A program made the translations under genes and the position numbers. From Tricholoma matsutake (taxonomy: Eukaryota; Basidiomycota; Agaricomycetes; Agaricales; Tricholomataceae), in assembly GCA_026075535.2 (NCBI GenBank), contig AP026539.1, positions 13,330,001-13,394,000 on the forward strand: 64,000 bases of DNA, read 5' to 3'. The notes beneath the pieces were generated by a model, which searched no databases, was not told where the DNA came from, and saw only the letters and a list, made by a program, of their open reading frames with translations. This document shows, one piece after another, positions 44,701 to 56,399 of the stretch. Every line of letters starts with the position of its first letter. The first letter of the stretch is position 1.

Positions 44701-45823
44701 CTAGGCCCTGGGTTTGCTGATTACACTCATCGACTAGTAAAGATAGGCAGCAGTAGGAGACCCAAGTTGTAGGCAGCGCATCATTCAACGTTTATCTGAA
44801 CACGCTCACACATGATTAAATTTAAAGTGCACATGTGACAAAGATGAGCCCCAGATCAAATCCATGGACTTCGTATATGTCTGGAAGCTGAACCAGAATA
44901 TGGATATGAAGGGGAGGAGGGTGTTGGAGAATTTTGAGAGATGGTTGAAGCACAGCACAGGACTTGAGGTTTCTTCCCAGAGAAGCGCCCCCTTGATCCA
45001 TCACCTCCCGAGGAGGAAGTCCATGTGTTCCTCGAAGCCGACGATGAACAGGGACCGATCTTCAACCTCACAGTGAATATGAAATGTTTGACATCGTGGC
45101 GGATGCGACAAGCCTCTCATTCCTGCTTTGGCCAGTGTGGAATTGAGGGACACGAAGAGGCTTAGCTGCTTTGTTCCTATCGCCGCTGAGGCATTTACTG
45201 GAACTTTGGGCGATGGAATGGGGAGATGACCATCCAATGTTCAGGTCTTGCCATATTCCCCTACAACGCCCAGTGTGGCGCTCCCGCAGTCAGCCCATAC
45301 AGTTGCAAGCAGGAGGTTTAACTTGGAATTCACCCCACGTCGCCAACGTTCTCAAGTTGGAGTGCATCGAGAACAACGTTGGGTCTTGGGAAGGAGTGGG
45401 ATGAGGAGCAGGAGGATGTGTTCAAGAGAGAGAAAGAGGTGGTGGCGATGAGTGGATCTCATGGGGCTGGGTTGAGAGAGAAGAGGGTGAGGAAACTGGG
45501 ACGATGCTAAGATCTCACCATTGACTACTGTCAAGGTCGATTCCAAGAACAGTGTACCTTCTCCAGAACACGACGACCAATTCCACACACCCAGATTTTG
45601 GGAGATTGTCCGTGAGATCTTCCCAACGATGCTGTACAAACCTCTTCTCTTCCTTGGTGTGAGAGACGCATATGGTTGGCGGGAACTCCATGGTACAATT
45701 TGACTTTTGCACTTTGATTTTCGATGTTTGGCTGATTGCTGACAGATTTTATTCCCACTAACCAAGCGCACACATCGTGCTCAGTGTGCCCGACGATGTG
45801 CCTGCTATTTCCTCCATTTCCCC
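44701..45823. other. No recognised gene; possible degraded coding traces
   Basis: Short plus-strand pieces (EEEVHVFLEADDEQGPIFNL, then MRQASHSCFGQCGI, and KREKEVVAMSGSHGAGLREK) change frame often. They could be a decayed gene, but I cannot name it. Confidence 0.3.
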
Positions 45824-46283
45824 TCGGTTTCTTGGGTTCATATGGAGTATTTTTTCTTTCTTTTTGTGTGATATCCAGTCTATAATGCTTAGTTACCATG
45901 CTACTGTGTGTACTGTTCCAGTTGTGAAAATATTATGCTCACTTGGGCACAAAATTACAAGCCCATAGAGTGACCTGTAGGCTAAATCCCATCAATTGTT
46001 TGATATTTCAGGTCTCTATCATTGTAATACAAAGGGGAAATATCACTGAAGGGTAGGAAGTGTCCACTGTCACTAAAACCAAGGATTTCAGACATAGCAG
46101 CGGGGATTTAGCCTACAGGTCACTCTATGGGCTTGTAATTTTGTGCCGAAGTGAGCATAATATTTTCACAACTTGAACAGTACACACATACAGTAGCATG
46201 GTAACTAAGCATTATAGACTGGATATCACATGAAAAAAAATCATATATACAGCCATATACTCCATAGGAACCCAAGGAACTGA
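45824..46283. mobile_element. Fold-back element (long-TIR MITE), left of Harbinger
   Basis: Arms 45824-45990 and 46102-46283 are inverted copies of each other (for example 'tcactctatgggcttgtaa' in the right arm mirrored in the left), with a 110-base centre. The only sizeable difference is an insertion in the right arm near 46235-46255. There is no coding sequence. The right arm ends exactly where the Harbinger element begins. Confidence 0.8.
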
Positions 46284-46406
46284 GAGGCTGTTTGGCAATG
46301 CAGATCAGAGACATTTTGATATTTGCCCTCAGCAATGCCGAGCAGCTGGGATGTGACAACAATGTGACAGTTGTTCTCTACCTCGATCATCCATCGCAAA
46401 TCCACA

Positions 46407-47736
46407 ATGCAGACGCGCACTTCGTCTAGCAGTCCACAAACTAATGAGCCACCACTACCTCCTGAGAATAAATCTAAGCAGGCCACCACCAGCAAGAAGG
46501 CCTCTGAGCCGAAGTGTGAGTGGAGTGCAAATGAAGAGGAGTGCTTAATCCGGTTTCTCATTTCTGAGATCGCCTCTATTTGCAATGGTGGAAATTTCAA
46601 GCAAGTTACGTGGAATGCTGCTGTGGTAGAGTTGGCAAAGATTCCAACCAAGGGTCCTAATAAGACATTGAAAGCGTGCTCCTCAAAATACAGTCGGGTA
46701 TGTTCATTTATATGTTCTTCATTTGAAACTACTGAACATTGGTTAGCTTCGAGCACAATACAAGCAAGTTAGCATTCTTAAGGGGCTGTCGGGGCTTGGG
46801 GAACAATATACTCCAGAACTTGGACTGAATATTGGTGTGGGCAAGCAACAGGTTTGGGATGAGTATGTCAAAGTGTGTCATCATCATCTCTTCATTGATT
46901 AATATTCTGAATGTGATAAAATTTGCTAGAAACACCCAGCTGCAAAACCATATGCACACAAGGGATTCCCATTGTACAATATTATGGCTCCACTCATGCC
47001 GAGCCTTGCAGCAGGCACCAATGTGTACCGTCTGTCACAAGGAACTTGTGGTGCAGCAAGCGCAACACTATTGCGTGGACCTGAAGTTGGGGACAATACT
47101 GGAAATAGTCCCTATGCTTCCAACCATGGTGCCGCTGACTCTGACGGACCCAATGGAGACCTAGAACCACCACATTCTTCACCCCCGCCTCCACCACCAT
47201 CTCCCCCATTGTCACCCTCTCTGCCCATGGGAGGTATTCTTTTGCCTACTTTGGGTGCACTAGGTGATGTACCCACTTCTCACACAGTCAATCCAATGTC
47301 TGTGTCTTGCACATCTGCCACCGGCACAACCTCTGTGGCATCTACATCTACCGCATCGAAACGTAAACAGTCTGTGCTCCATGCTTCACAGTCTAATGCT
47401 TCAGGCAGCAAGAAACAATGGACTACAACAGGTGCCGTTGCGTTAAATGGTATTAAGGAATCGCTTGATGCTTTTAACACCACTCTTGGATGCAGCCTTG
47501 TCTTGCAACCAGAATGTGGACATGCAGACACCTCACCTGAACGTCGGGCAAAGGCCATGGATGTTCTTCAGGAGCTGGAGGGCTATCTCGATGATGATTG
47601 TATGGTTGCATTCATTGACTTGTTCAGAGCAGATACAGCTGCAGCCAATGCGTACTTGGCCATCAAATGTGATAGCCTACGATGGAAGTGGGTGGCGAAG
47701 CAATTGACAGACACCCTTGGTTTTCCTCCCTTGTAG
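46407..47736 (+). CDS. Harbinger Myb-like DNA-binding partner protein
   Basis: Three exons 46407-46697, 46747-46872 and 46930-47736 (GT...AG introns of about 50 bases) give about 407 residues. A Ser/Pro/Lys-rich start leads to a Myb/SANT-like domain (CEWSANEEECLIRFLISEIA ... FKQVTWNAAVVELAKIP ... CSSKYSRLRAQYKQV), then WDEYVKKHPAAKPYAHKGFP, a Pro-rich linker and a helical C-terminus (RRAKAMDVLQELEGYLDDDC ... AANAYLAIKCDSLRWKWVAK). In characterised Harbinger elements the Myb-like protein binds the transposon ends and brings the transposase to the nucleus. An in-frame ATG 12 codons upstream (46371) is possible. It converges on the transposase gene, with about 86 bases between the stops. Confidence 0.85.
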
Positions 47737-47822
47737 TTTTATGACGTTCGAGATGATAATGTTGTAGTGTTACACAGGTTGTATACATGTAGAATCAGTC
47801 TGTTGTAAATCTCGATGCGAGA

Positions 47823-49165
47823 TTATATTTCTCCCCTACTCACGAGTACTTCTTGATACTGAATCCACATATGCCCAGCTATTTCATCCCTCCTCGCATC
47901 AGCATCTCTCTTTTCAGCCTGCCTTGGTGGACCGTCGGCCAACTCTCCTTCATCTCTGGGTTGAAGATCCATTTCATCAAAGTCCTGGTCAGCAAAGTCT
48001 GAATCGTCAAGAAAGTCTTCAAGATCATCTTGATCGTATTCACGGATTACATTATGAAGCGCCACAAGTGCTGCAGGAAGATGTGCTTGTACATCTGATG
48101 CGAGATCTGGGTTGCGCCTCAGAATGGCGAACCGATTCTTTAGGATGCCAAACATCCTTTCGATGATATTGCATGCAGAAGCATGTCGAAGGTTGAATAA
48201 TTCCTGTGCATCAGCTGGGCTAATTGATATATATAAGAATTAATAAGGCCGTATTTATGAAATGCAAGGTATGCAATGCACCGAAGGTCTGCACGGCCCC
48301 ATTCAGCAAGATGATACCATACACCTCGATATGGAATGATGAGTGCTGAAGCAATAGGAAATCCTGCATCGGCAAGGTAATATTTGCCAGGTTGGATTGT
48401 TAAATCTGTGATATGAGAATCAAAGAACATTGTTGAATCTGAAACCGATCCCTCCCAGCCAGCAGAGATATATGTAAATTTGTGATTGAAGTTACATCCT
48501 GCAAGACAGTTGTGTGTTACCAGGCCTTTGCGATCCCGAGCCAATGCTCGCTCCTCCTCTGTACCAGAGCTGAGGAAGTGACTCCCATCCATTGCTCCAA
48601 TAGCATTCTCAAAAAATGGATGGAACTTTAGGTTGTCATTAATATATGGGGAAGGAGGGTCATTGACTCCAGGCAGGCAAACAAAATCGGTATAGAAGGG
48701 GCTGGAAGAGAATATGAAAAGCATCTTTAAGAAGTACCTGGAATATAATCAGTAACTTGAAAATTGCCACAGCATGTATTAAAATAAAGATACCTACCTT
48801 GAAACTGTATCAGTTGAGCATTGAAAACGTTCTGCAACATGTTGCATAGACAATCCGGTGACACACATGTATAAAAATATGGCCAGTTGTTCTTCCAGCA
48901 AAACACCCCGAGAATGGTGTACTCCAATCGTTTGAAGATAGGAAACTAAAAATTGAAAGACATGTTTGTGTACCCCAAGTTCACACCGAATACGTTCAGG
49001 ATGGCCGCACAGAAGTTCTATGACCCAAGCGGCACCAGAAAGAGCTGAAGTATGATATGGAATTTTATCGTATAGATGTGTTGCAAATGAAACTACAGTG
49101 GCTATAGCAGCATTGACAATAAGACCAGCAGTTCTCAGAAGCATCCCCCATCTGGTTTGATCCAT
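47823..49165 (-). CDS. PIF/Harbinger DDE transposase (nuclease)
   Basis: Exons 48798-49165, 48282-48737 and 47823-48219 join in frame to about 406 residues, with clean GTAGGT/GTGCAT donors and CAG/TAG acceptors. A helix-turn-helix region (LLEEQLAIFLYMCVTGLSMQ, HVAERFQCSTDTVSRYF) precedes the DDE_4-type nuclease core. The catalytic residues are Asp in IGAMDGSHF, Asp in YYLADAGFP and Glu in ACNIIERMFG, with the family's PYRGVWYHLAEW and NLRHASA motifs. The C-terminal tail is acidic (DQDDLEDFLDDSDFADQDFD). The enzyme cuts and re-inserts the element at TWA sites. No internal stop is visible. Confidence 0.9.
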
Positions 49166-49360
49166 TGTCAGGATAATATAACGACGATAAGGACAGCCAA
49201 CTGTTTATAAGGACAATCAGTGGAGCTACCTTGGTCCTGGAGCTACTTCCCAATTAGATAGCTGTGATGACATTTCAAATTCCGACTACCTTGCAGTTCA
49301 GAATTTTGGATGACATACATGTAGATCAGACATCAATTTTGCTTACTGAACAGCCTCTAA

Positions 49361-50024
49361 AATTGACCAGTAGTAACGGATGTAAGTATTATTTCACTAA
49401 GGAATACAAGCTGTGGAAGCAGTCGAGAAACAGTAGCCGGAGTGATCAAACAGTGATACAAATGAAAATGTCTTGTTCACCATGGCAAAAACCACTCCCA
49501 AAGCCCAAAAAAATTTGACAGGACACCTACACTATACCAGACTATGGTAGTATGCTCTCTGCATATCTCCGGGGGTGTTGTGCCCATGTTCAAGAGCGAT
49601 GAAGGGACACTGTCAATTTTGTCACACTTTGTCACAGTAAAATTGAATGTCCACTGGCCGGCTCAACGGCAAGTGGCTCGAGATGCTTGAGGCACAAGAA
49701 ATCACAAGCAAATGTAAAGCGTGTGCACTACATACTGTTTCTGGGCGGACCTTGAATTTCAATGAGTTTTGTCACGCTGTCTCTCCTCGCTCTTGAACAT
49801 GGGCTCACCACCCCGGAGACTTGAAGAGAGTGTGCTACCGTAGTTTGGTCTAGTGTAGGTATCCTGTAAAAATTTTTCGGGCTTTGGGAGTGATTTTTGC
49901 TATGGTGAACAAGACATTTTCATTTGTATCACTGTTTGATCACTCTGGCTACTGTTTCTCGACTGCTTCCACAGCTTGTATTCCTTAGTGAAATAATACT
50001 TACATCTGTTACTACTAGTCAATT
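49361..50024. mobile_element. Fold-back element (long-TIR MITE), right of Harbinger
   Basis: Arms of about 240 bases (49361-49605 and 49790-50024) begin AATTGAC(C/T)AGTAGTAAC and are over 85 percent alike by eye. The centre is about 185 bases. There is no coding frame. It begins immediately after the TAA that flanks the Harbinger element; a clear target duplication was not found. Confidence 0.8.
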
Positions 50025-50122
50025 AGATCCCGTAAAACTCCGGGGGGATTGCACAAGCAGATAAAATGTAGAAATTGAATTTCAGACTCCCTGGGAGATT
50101 TCAGACCAATTGGGCGATATAG

Positions 50123-50645
50123 TATTGTCGGGGACAGTGTTATTTCTGTTGTCACATGATCCAGCCATACCTGCCCGTGACAAATTGTTTGTACTCTGGT
50201 CACTAGTCTTTGTTTCTGCAGGGCATTTTTACGTTACTGTACCATTTCATTCAATTTGTCCTGTCATGTCGTTTGCAATGACCTCTAAGTTTTGGTTTTG
50301 CCAGTTGTGGCTCTGCCACGACTGGCACTGGACCCCTTGTTGAAATTCCAGGGACATCAGCTGTATGCACACTGTTTGTCCCTGAATGTTTCTTCCGTTG
50401 TACTAAGTATTATAAATCACTGCAAGTACATGCCATGGGAGAATGTACTCTGTCTTTTATCTTTTGCTAAATTCGATCAGCATAGCCGGTGTAATGGGGT
50501 ATAATTGGACATAGATATATTTATACCTTTTATGATGTGTGGACCGTAAGTACTGTGGTTGAATGTAATATGTTCCTCTCTGTCATTTACTAACCGCGGT
50601 CAGCATAGCCAGTCTGAGCAATGCTCTTTAATTGGACATAAATCT
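50123..50645 (+). repeat. Dispersed repeat IR1, right copy
   Basis: Inverted partner of 1-524. Another partial subunit ('tatttatata..ggtatgttgaccgtaagtact') follows to about 50690, showing that the unit itself is made of related 130-base pieces. Confidence 0.85.
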
Positions 50646-50690
50646 ATTTATATATTGTATGGTATGTTGACCGTAAGTACTAAACACGCC

Positions 50691-51288
50691 CTTCTCAATC
50701 AGTCACAAGTACCAGCGGTTCTATGATCACATGACCTAGCCGGTCCAAGGTAGCTTTTTTCCCATGATGGACACTATCTGTCAGTTCTGGTGTCTATGCC
50801 TGGCTCCCGAGATGAGACAAGGAAAGGGAGGAGGGAGAGACGATCGCGGGGCTCAGGTCGGTCTTGAAGGCACGAGTCTGTGTGATTTGCGAGCAAATAA
50901 ATGTATTTGGTTGCCCAAGCTCTGTTGCACAGACTCCGTGTTGGGAGGCTGAACTCAAGCTGGCACAGGCGAATGTACATACATGAGTATAGTGCCAAAG
51001 AAAAAGAACAAGAAAAAGAAAAAGAAAACAGAAAAGAGGGGTAAGGGGTATGAGGGGTGGGAGAAAGAAGAAATCTCAAGTCCTTTGGACTAACGAGCTC
51101 TATGTGAGTAATGGGAAAAGAAGCAGGACATGGAAACGAGACATGGGAGAGAATCTAAATAGGTGTATCATGAAAGAGGTGTATCGAAGAGACCAAGAAA
51201 GAGATGTATGAAAGGAAAAGCAGAGATCAGATAAGATCAGTCGCTTACATAGACCTTGGTCAAATGTTTTTGACCTGTTCAACCTTGG
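50691..51288. other. No gene seen; A/G-rich tract
   Basis: It contains 'gatcacatgacctagcc(g)gtccaaggtagct' at 50719-50756, the same sequence as the fold-back arm at 51289, and an AG-rich run near 51000-51040. No coding sequence is supported. Confidence 0.5.
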
Positions 51289-51395
51289 GATCACATGACC
51301 TAGCCAGTCCAAGGTAGCTTTATTCCCATGATCAACAGATTCTGGCGACCATTGACATGCCATTGTTACCTTGGATGGGCTAGGTCATGTGATTA
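51289..51395. mobile_element. Small fold-back, about 107 bases
   Basis: TCACATGACCTAGCCAGTCC at one end is mirrored by TTACCTTGGATGGGCTAGGT and CATGTGA at the other, so the unit can fold on itself. A lone arm lies about 570 bases to the left. Confidence 0.65.
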
Positions 51396-51579
51396 TATAC
51401 TAGCATTGCTCCGACACTCATTACTAGTCCTAACAGCCCAGTTGTAACTGGATTTCCAGACAACTGACTGTTTGAGCTTATCCCACTATCTTACTACTCC
51501 TAATAGTCCAGTTGTTGGCATTCCCTGGGTTCCCGGTAACGTCGATTATAATGGGTTGAAGCCCAACATGTAAGGCATG

Positions 51580-52440
51580 TACACACCCGTACACCATACC
51601 AACTCAGCCTCTCAACAAGTCATTACTGTTTTAATTACTTGTTGGCCCGATGTTGGTTATTCAACCTACCTGATCATGCTCTGTTCATTGCAATGTCTCA
51701 ATGCCCTGAATCTCATAGCTACCAAAAATGGCCAAGGAGAAAAGTAGATGACCGACATTTTTTGTCAGTGAATTATTATCAGTGAATTACTGATACATTG
51801 CAAACCAAAGAACACAATTTCCATCATGCACCATTGATGTCTCCCTCTCGCATCACACTACCGGTTCATAATCAGCTAGTGGTTGTCGTTCACTAGGATC
51901 CCAGGAACATCAACTGTAATAGTTCAACCTGTGGAATTGCCAACACCCAGATCTCCTTTACCTTATGGCATGCACCAGTATCCCCTACTCAATGACAACT
52001 CAACAAGGGTTTATACCTTTAATAATTTGTTGGTTTTCCGACACAAGGGAGGTAAGTGATGATCTCAAATACCTCATCACATCCCATTCATTGTAGTGTT
52101 CAGTGCCCCGCCACTTACACATCTTGTAGCTCACAAAACTGGCCAATGAGGCAAGTTGATGACCGACATTTTTTGTCGGTGAATTACTCATTTATTGAAA
52201 ACATGTCATCACAATGTCATTCCACATGACCTTATTGTCTTCCTCTCGCCAAGATGATGACTGACATTTTTTGTCAGTGAATTACTGCTTTATTCAAAAC
52301 ACGTCATCACTACGTCACCTCACATGACTCCTCTCGCCAAGATGATGACCGACTTTTTTTGTCAGTGAGTTACTGCTACGTCGCAAACACAAGAACACAA
52401 ATTCCACCCATGTGCCATTGATTTCTCCCATCTTGTGCAT
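51580..52440. repeat. Degenerate tandem repeats with GACATTTTTTGTC hairpins
   Basis: Two diverged units of nearly 400 bases (51580-51800 and 51950-52190 share the order 'ccaacac...tcaacaag...ttgttgg...gtgcc..cgcca'). They are followed by further 90-base copies. Each carries GATGAC(C/T)GACATTTTTTGTC(A/G)GTGAATTA, a small hairpin with a T-run. Four copies are seen, near 51750, 52160, 52256 and 52340. Confidence 0.65.
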
Positions 52441-53359
52441 TCTTGCTTCCTTCTCTCATCAACTCTAAGTTACTTTGCCCATCTTTTTCACCGTTCCATC
52501 TTTTCATATGTAATTTTAAAATATATTAATTCCTTCTCAGCTTAGGCTCTCCATTCCTCACCTATTAAATGATGGGACCATTTTGGTGGCCTCAGTTACT
52601 GCTACTTTGTATTTTGAGTCAGCAGCGGAGGCCACATGCCATGTTGGTTGAAAGTCACATGACTGGTAAACGTTTGGATGTTCAGGATACCAAAGTCGGT
52701 CGAAATTTTCTTATTAGGAAGTTTGGAACCGGTTACGTGTACGATTTTGGGAGCGGGCTCTAAGGCAGGAATCCAGATTAATTATCAATATGAAAAAATA
52801 ACGCACCTGAACCTGGCTACGTTTTCCTGGTTTTGCCTTAGTTTTGTCTCCTCTGGTGACTCGGTGCCTTTGCCAAGCATGTTGGGCAGGAAATGAACCG
52901 TGGGAAGCCTGACACATGATCGATGATTGGCTACTAAGTGCAATAAAATAGCTCGAAATTCAGATATGAGTGAAAAATTCATGATTGGCCTCCAATTCAT
53001 GATTATGCTGTGCCATGGTGCTCTGGTTTGCTTTCCCTGCCTTCCCATGACTTAAATTCCAAGCATTTGCCGTTGCCACAAAAGGAAACGCTATATGATT
53101 GTAATTAACTAAATATATAATTTGGCTCGGCTATAGCAACTACCCCGGGCTGGTCACGAGTCTGGAGCTAGAATTAGCCGTCTGGCAGTATAGAGTGAAG
53201 ACAATCGTTGATCTATATTGAAGCATTCAATATTGCCATGCACATTTCTACTGAGGGTCTGCATCTTATTTGTGTTCTACCGCTCTTCTTCCTCACCATG
53301 CTCATCATTTTCTGCTTTGATTTAACCGTAACTCTGCCCTGATTCGTGTCCTTTTCATA
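52441..53359. other. No recognised gene
   Basis: It includes 'gtcacatgactggtaaacgtttgga' (about 52652-52676), which recurs inverted in the repeats at 54730-54950 beyond the hAT element. No coding frame looks real. Confidence 0.45.
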
Positions 53360-53367
53360 GTTGCTGC

Positions 53368-54628
53368 TAGGGATGCCGAAGTTCAGTTCAGAACCTAGGT
53401 TCAAACCTCGAACGCCTGAACCGGACCTGCAGTTCTGGTTCAGTCCAGTTCTGGTTCTGTCTTTTACCAGTAGGTTCGGTTGCAGGTTCGGGGCCTCCAG
53501 GATCTATATGAACTCGGTTCGAACACGTTTGAACCGAGAACCTACACTATGAATGACATGGGGTTTTCAAGCTGTAAATGTCCAAGTTGGGATTGAAAGT
53601 AATATACATTTCCATCAGTGCCTGTAAATTGGAGTAATAGTTTGACCGTTTGAATAATTGAAGAAAAAACTTTTCTCCTTATTCCCTCCTAGCATGGCTT
53701 CTGAGAATTGTGCTGTAGGTGCTGACGGCAAGCTGAAAGATGCAAATGATATTAGGTGGTATAACTCTGGTGATGATGAGACACCAATCACTCCTGCAAC
53801 AGGCAAGTTGAGACCAAATGACAGGGCGTCTATAACCACGGGACCATCTTCCAAAAGTGCATTGGGTGTTCTTGACATTTATGGTAATATTGACCCTACC
53901 CTTTGGAAGCTATGAAACGCCTGAAGGCTGCCAGTGCAGTTGCAGTGGAGGTCATTGTTGGCCAACAATGTGTGATCAAGCCATCCAGGAAAGCAAAAGC
54001 TGCAGCAGGTATAGTTTCCGGGGAGGATGACCAAACATCCGGTCCTGAGGATACAGGAGAAATAGGTGGGAAGCGCAAAAAATCAGCTACCACTAAAGCA
54101 CGAACCTCCGAGTCAGCACCCAAGCCAAAAGCACCAGCAACCTCGAAGTCAGCGCCCAAGCCAAAAGCATGGGCAAAGAAATGAGCAAAAAAAGCTGCAA
54201 CTGTCGACAGTGATGATGAGGCAAATGGTGATGAAGAGGAGGGTGATGCAGACTCGGAGGGTGAAGACCAAGTTGATGAATACAAGTGTCTGCGAGAACA
54301 AAGAGAAACTGATTGCCCAGTAAGTCACAACGTGCCCCGAAGTTGACTCCAGATAACACGATCAAGAAAGGCCGTTGGTGTGAGGTCTGCAAGTGTCTGC
54401 TCACCCACTTCTGTTCTTGTTGCTCAAATTCATATGTGAGATTTTTTTTTTTTTGCTAACTAGGTTCTACGGTTTGAACCTCATTCGAACCTGAACCAAA
54501 CCTGCCAAACTCGGTTCTCTCAGTTCTGGTTTGTGGTTCTGGCTACCCCCTCCTTGCTGCCTGGTTCTGGTTTGCAGTTTGGAGAAATAGCTCAGAGAAC
54601 CGGACTGAACCGAACTTTGGCATCCCTA
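53368..54628 (+). mobile_element. hAT element, internally deleted, 1261 bases
   Basis: The ends are inverted (TAGGGATGCCGAAGTTCAG and, at the right, GAACTTTGGCATCCCTA) and the flanking 8-base duplication GTTGCTGC is exact at 53360-53367 and 54629-54636. The sub-terminal regions are packed with 'ggttc..gaacc' words in both orientations, a common arrangement of hAT transposase binding sites. It carries a coding remnant but no transposase catalytic core, so it is non-autonomous. Confidence 0.9.
53694..54330 (+). pseudogene. Coding remnant inside the hAT element
   Basis: It opens MASENCAVGADGKLKDANDI, RWYNSGDDETPITPATGKL and continues to LDIYGNIDPTLWKL. A frame change at about 53905 leads to AMKRLKAASAVAVEVIVGQQ, then a Lys/Ser/Pro-rich tract with two near repeats of SAPKPKA, TGA at about 54182, and an acidic stretch (DSDDEANGDEEEGDADSEGE). 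A Cys-rich segment (WCEVCKCLLTHFCSCC) follows near 54370-54430. It may be the disordered N-terminal part of the parent hAT transposase; this is inference. Confidence 0.45.
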
Positions 54629-55000
54629 GTTGCTGCCTGTATACAGCCTGGTCCAGGTTGCATAATATGCCCTGAAACTTCCCTGTGCTTGTCAGGACGA
54701 TTGTAGTTGTAGATGCATTTTTGAGACTGGTGGGTCTCTCCAAACGTTTACCAGTCACGTGCCTGTGACCAACGCTGTAGCCATGCTGTCTTGTCCTCAT
54801 TCACACCCTATTCATTGCTGCTGCCCATATACAGGCCCTCATCCGGGTTGCATAACATAAAATAAAACTTCCGTGTTCTTGCAAGAATGATTGTAGTTGT
54901 AGATGCATTATTGAGTCTCTCCAAACGTTTACCAGTCATGTGACTTGGCACCTCGGCATGGGGCCATGCTGTCTAGATGTGCCAAACAAAAACTGGGTTA
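54629..55000. repeat. Tandem duplication of about 185 bases
   Basis: Two units share 'gctgcc(t/c)gtatacagg/gcc', 'gttgcataa', 'gattgtagttgtagatgcatt' and 'ctctccaaacgtttaccagtca(c/t)gtg'. The hAT element lies at the left edge of the first, so its target was in this repeat. Confidence 0.7.
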
Positions 55001-55125
55001 CAACAAGAACAACAACAAGAACAGCAGCCATCTTCATTGGTGCTGTGTTCATTCCAATACCTACTACCTCCTTACCTTTGACTTTACTTGATACGCAGGC
55101 CCTGCATGCTCAGATAATTCTCTGA

Positions 55126-55960
55126 TTGTTTGCTAGTTGGGTCACGTTAGATTTTTGGCTATTACTCAGGGTTGATGCTTTCATTTTACATTTCAGGTCT
55201 GTCGAGGGTTGTCTTATTACAAGCCCCAAGGCAGAGATGCACGGGCATTCAGCATCTGTTTGGGTGGACAGGTCAGTTTTATGTCCCGCGAAGAAATTTC
55301 ACCTCGTTGATGGTGCGCTGTCTCCAAGCGTGAAGGATATCGTTTGTGGGTACTTTGTAGGAAGTAAGTTCTAGTTGTTGTCCAGGCAATGAGTGATAGG
55401 TTGCTTAAGCTCGAGACCCACACTGAGGAGTCCTGGGGTATTCTGTGTCCTGAGTTCAGGGGCCCTATACCAGCGCGGTCCAAGCGAGCAACATGCACCT
55501 CTGTGTATGAGCTTATTCTGTGTTGTTACATGTACCTATATACCTCTATATAGTACACACCACTTGTTTTTCCCCACAAAAAAAAAAAAACTAACATGTG
55601 AATGAAACATCCGGGGGTCAACTAGTCGCTAAAAAAAACGATGCCATATGAAAAATTCATGTCCCGCAACCCCGTTGGACCGACGCAATGCATCGGCCTG
55701 AACTTGTTTTGGAAACTCTCGTTGGCAGCACATGGCGCAACATAGAGGATCAGCATTTATCACCACAGGTGCTCATGGATCTGCACAATACTTTGGGGTC
55801 AAGATGGCACTTTTACATTCTCGAAGATCTACCAAGTACATCTCTCGTCAATATCAAAAAACAAAAGGTCCTATATATTTTGTACCCTGCTGACTGCCCA
55901 CCCATCACTCCTGGCTTCGGAGCGTGGCATCTGCCACAGCTTTTGGGATTGTATTGACCC
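55126..55960 (+). other. Unrecognised open stretches
   Basis: Frames at 55126-55374 (GCLITSPKAEMHGHSASVWV, LCPAKKFHLVDGALSPSVKD) and 55688-55957 (LVGSTWRNIEDQHLSPQVLM, RWHFYILEDLPSTSLVNIKK) read like protein but lack supporting splice structure or a known family. They may be fragments of decayed genes. Confidence 0.25.
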
Positions 55961-56399
55961 AGGTCCATTGGGCATCCTCTTCACTATCGAGTCGTTCGGG
56001 GGTCTTCCATGTCCCAGGATGCTTCATAACAATCCTATTGTTTGTTGTGCCGTGTGCGTTGGTGTCAGACCTCCAAAACCAGTGTGATCCCTGGTTCAAT
56101 TCTAATATCAACTTATAGTTTCCCCACACAAAATTCAACTCCCGGTGGGTCACCTACAGAAATCAGAACTACAGAAAATTAGGGGAATACGTTCAAGCCA
56201 ACCTTTATCCTATGCTTGATCACCCAGCCATGGGTGACCGACTTGTCGTTGTCTACATGCAACCCAGCACAATATGCATAGGTTGCAAATGATGAAGTGT
56301 TGGGATGGCCCAAGTGATTGATAAGTTTTTTCTCAGCTGCTTTGGCCTGTCTGGGCATTAAATATGGTATCCCCCAACCAATATTTGAAGCTTACATAT

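Larger units (their letters stand above)
46284..49357. mobile_element. PIF/Harbinger DNA transposon, apparently intact
   Basis: The ends share GAGGCTGTT (left GAGGCTGTTTGGCAATGC; right, read inward, GAGGCTGTTCAGTAAGC). The flanks are TGA on the left and TAA on the right, close to the 3-base TWA duplication usual for the superfamily. It holds two convergent genes, the Myb-like protein and the DDE transposase, both open across sensible introns. The terminal repeats beyond the first 9-15 bases are weak, so the exact boundaries are an inference. Confidence 0.75.

Noticed and set aside
1..50645. A single 50-kb mobile element with IR1 as terminal repeats
   Set aside because: The repeat runs to the window edge on the left, related subunits continue outside on the right, no target duplication can be tested, and other inverted pairs are not nested inside it.
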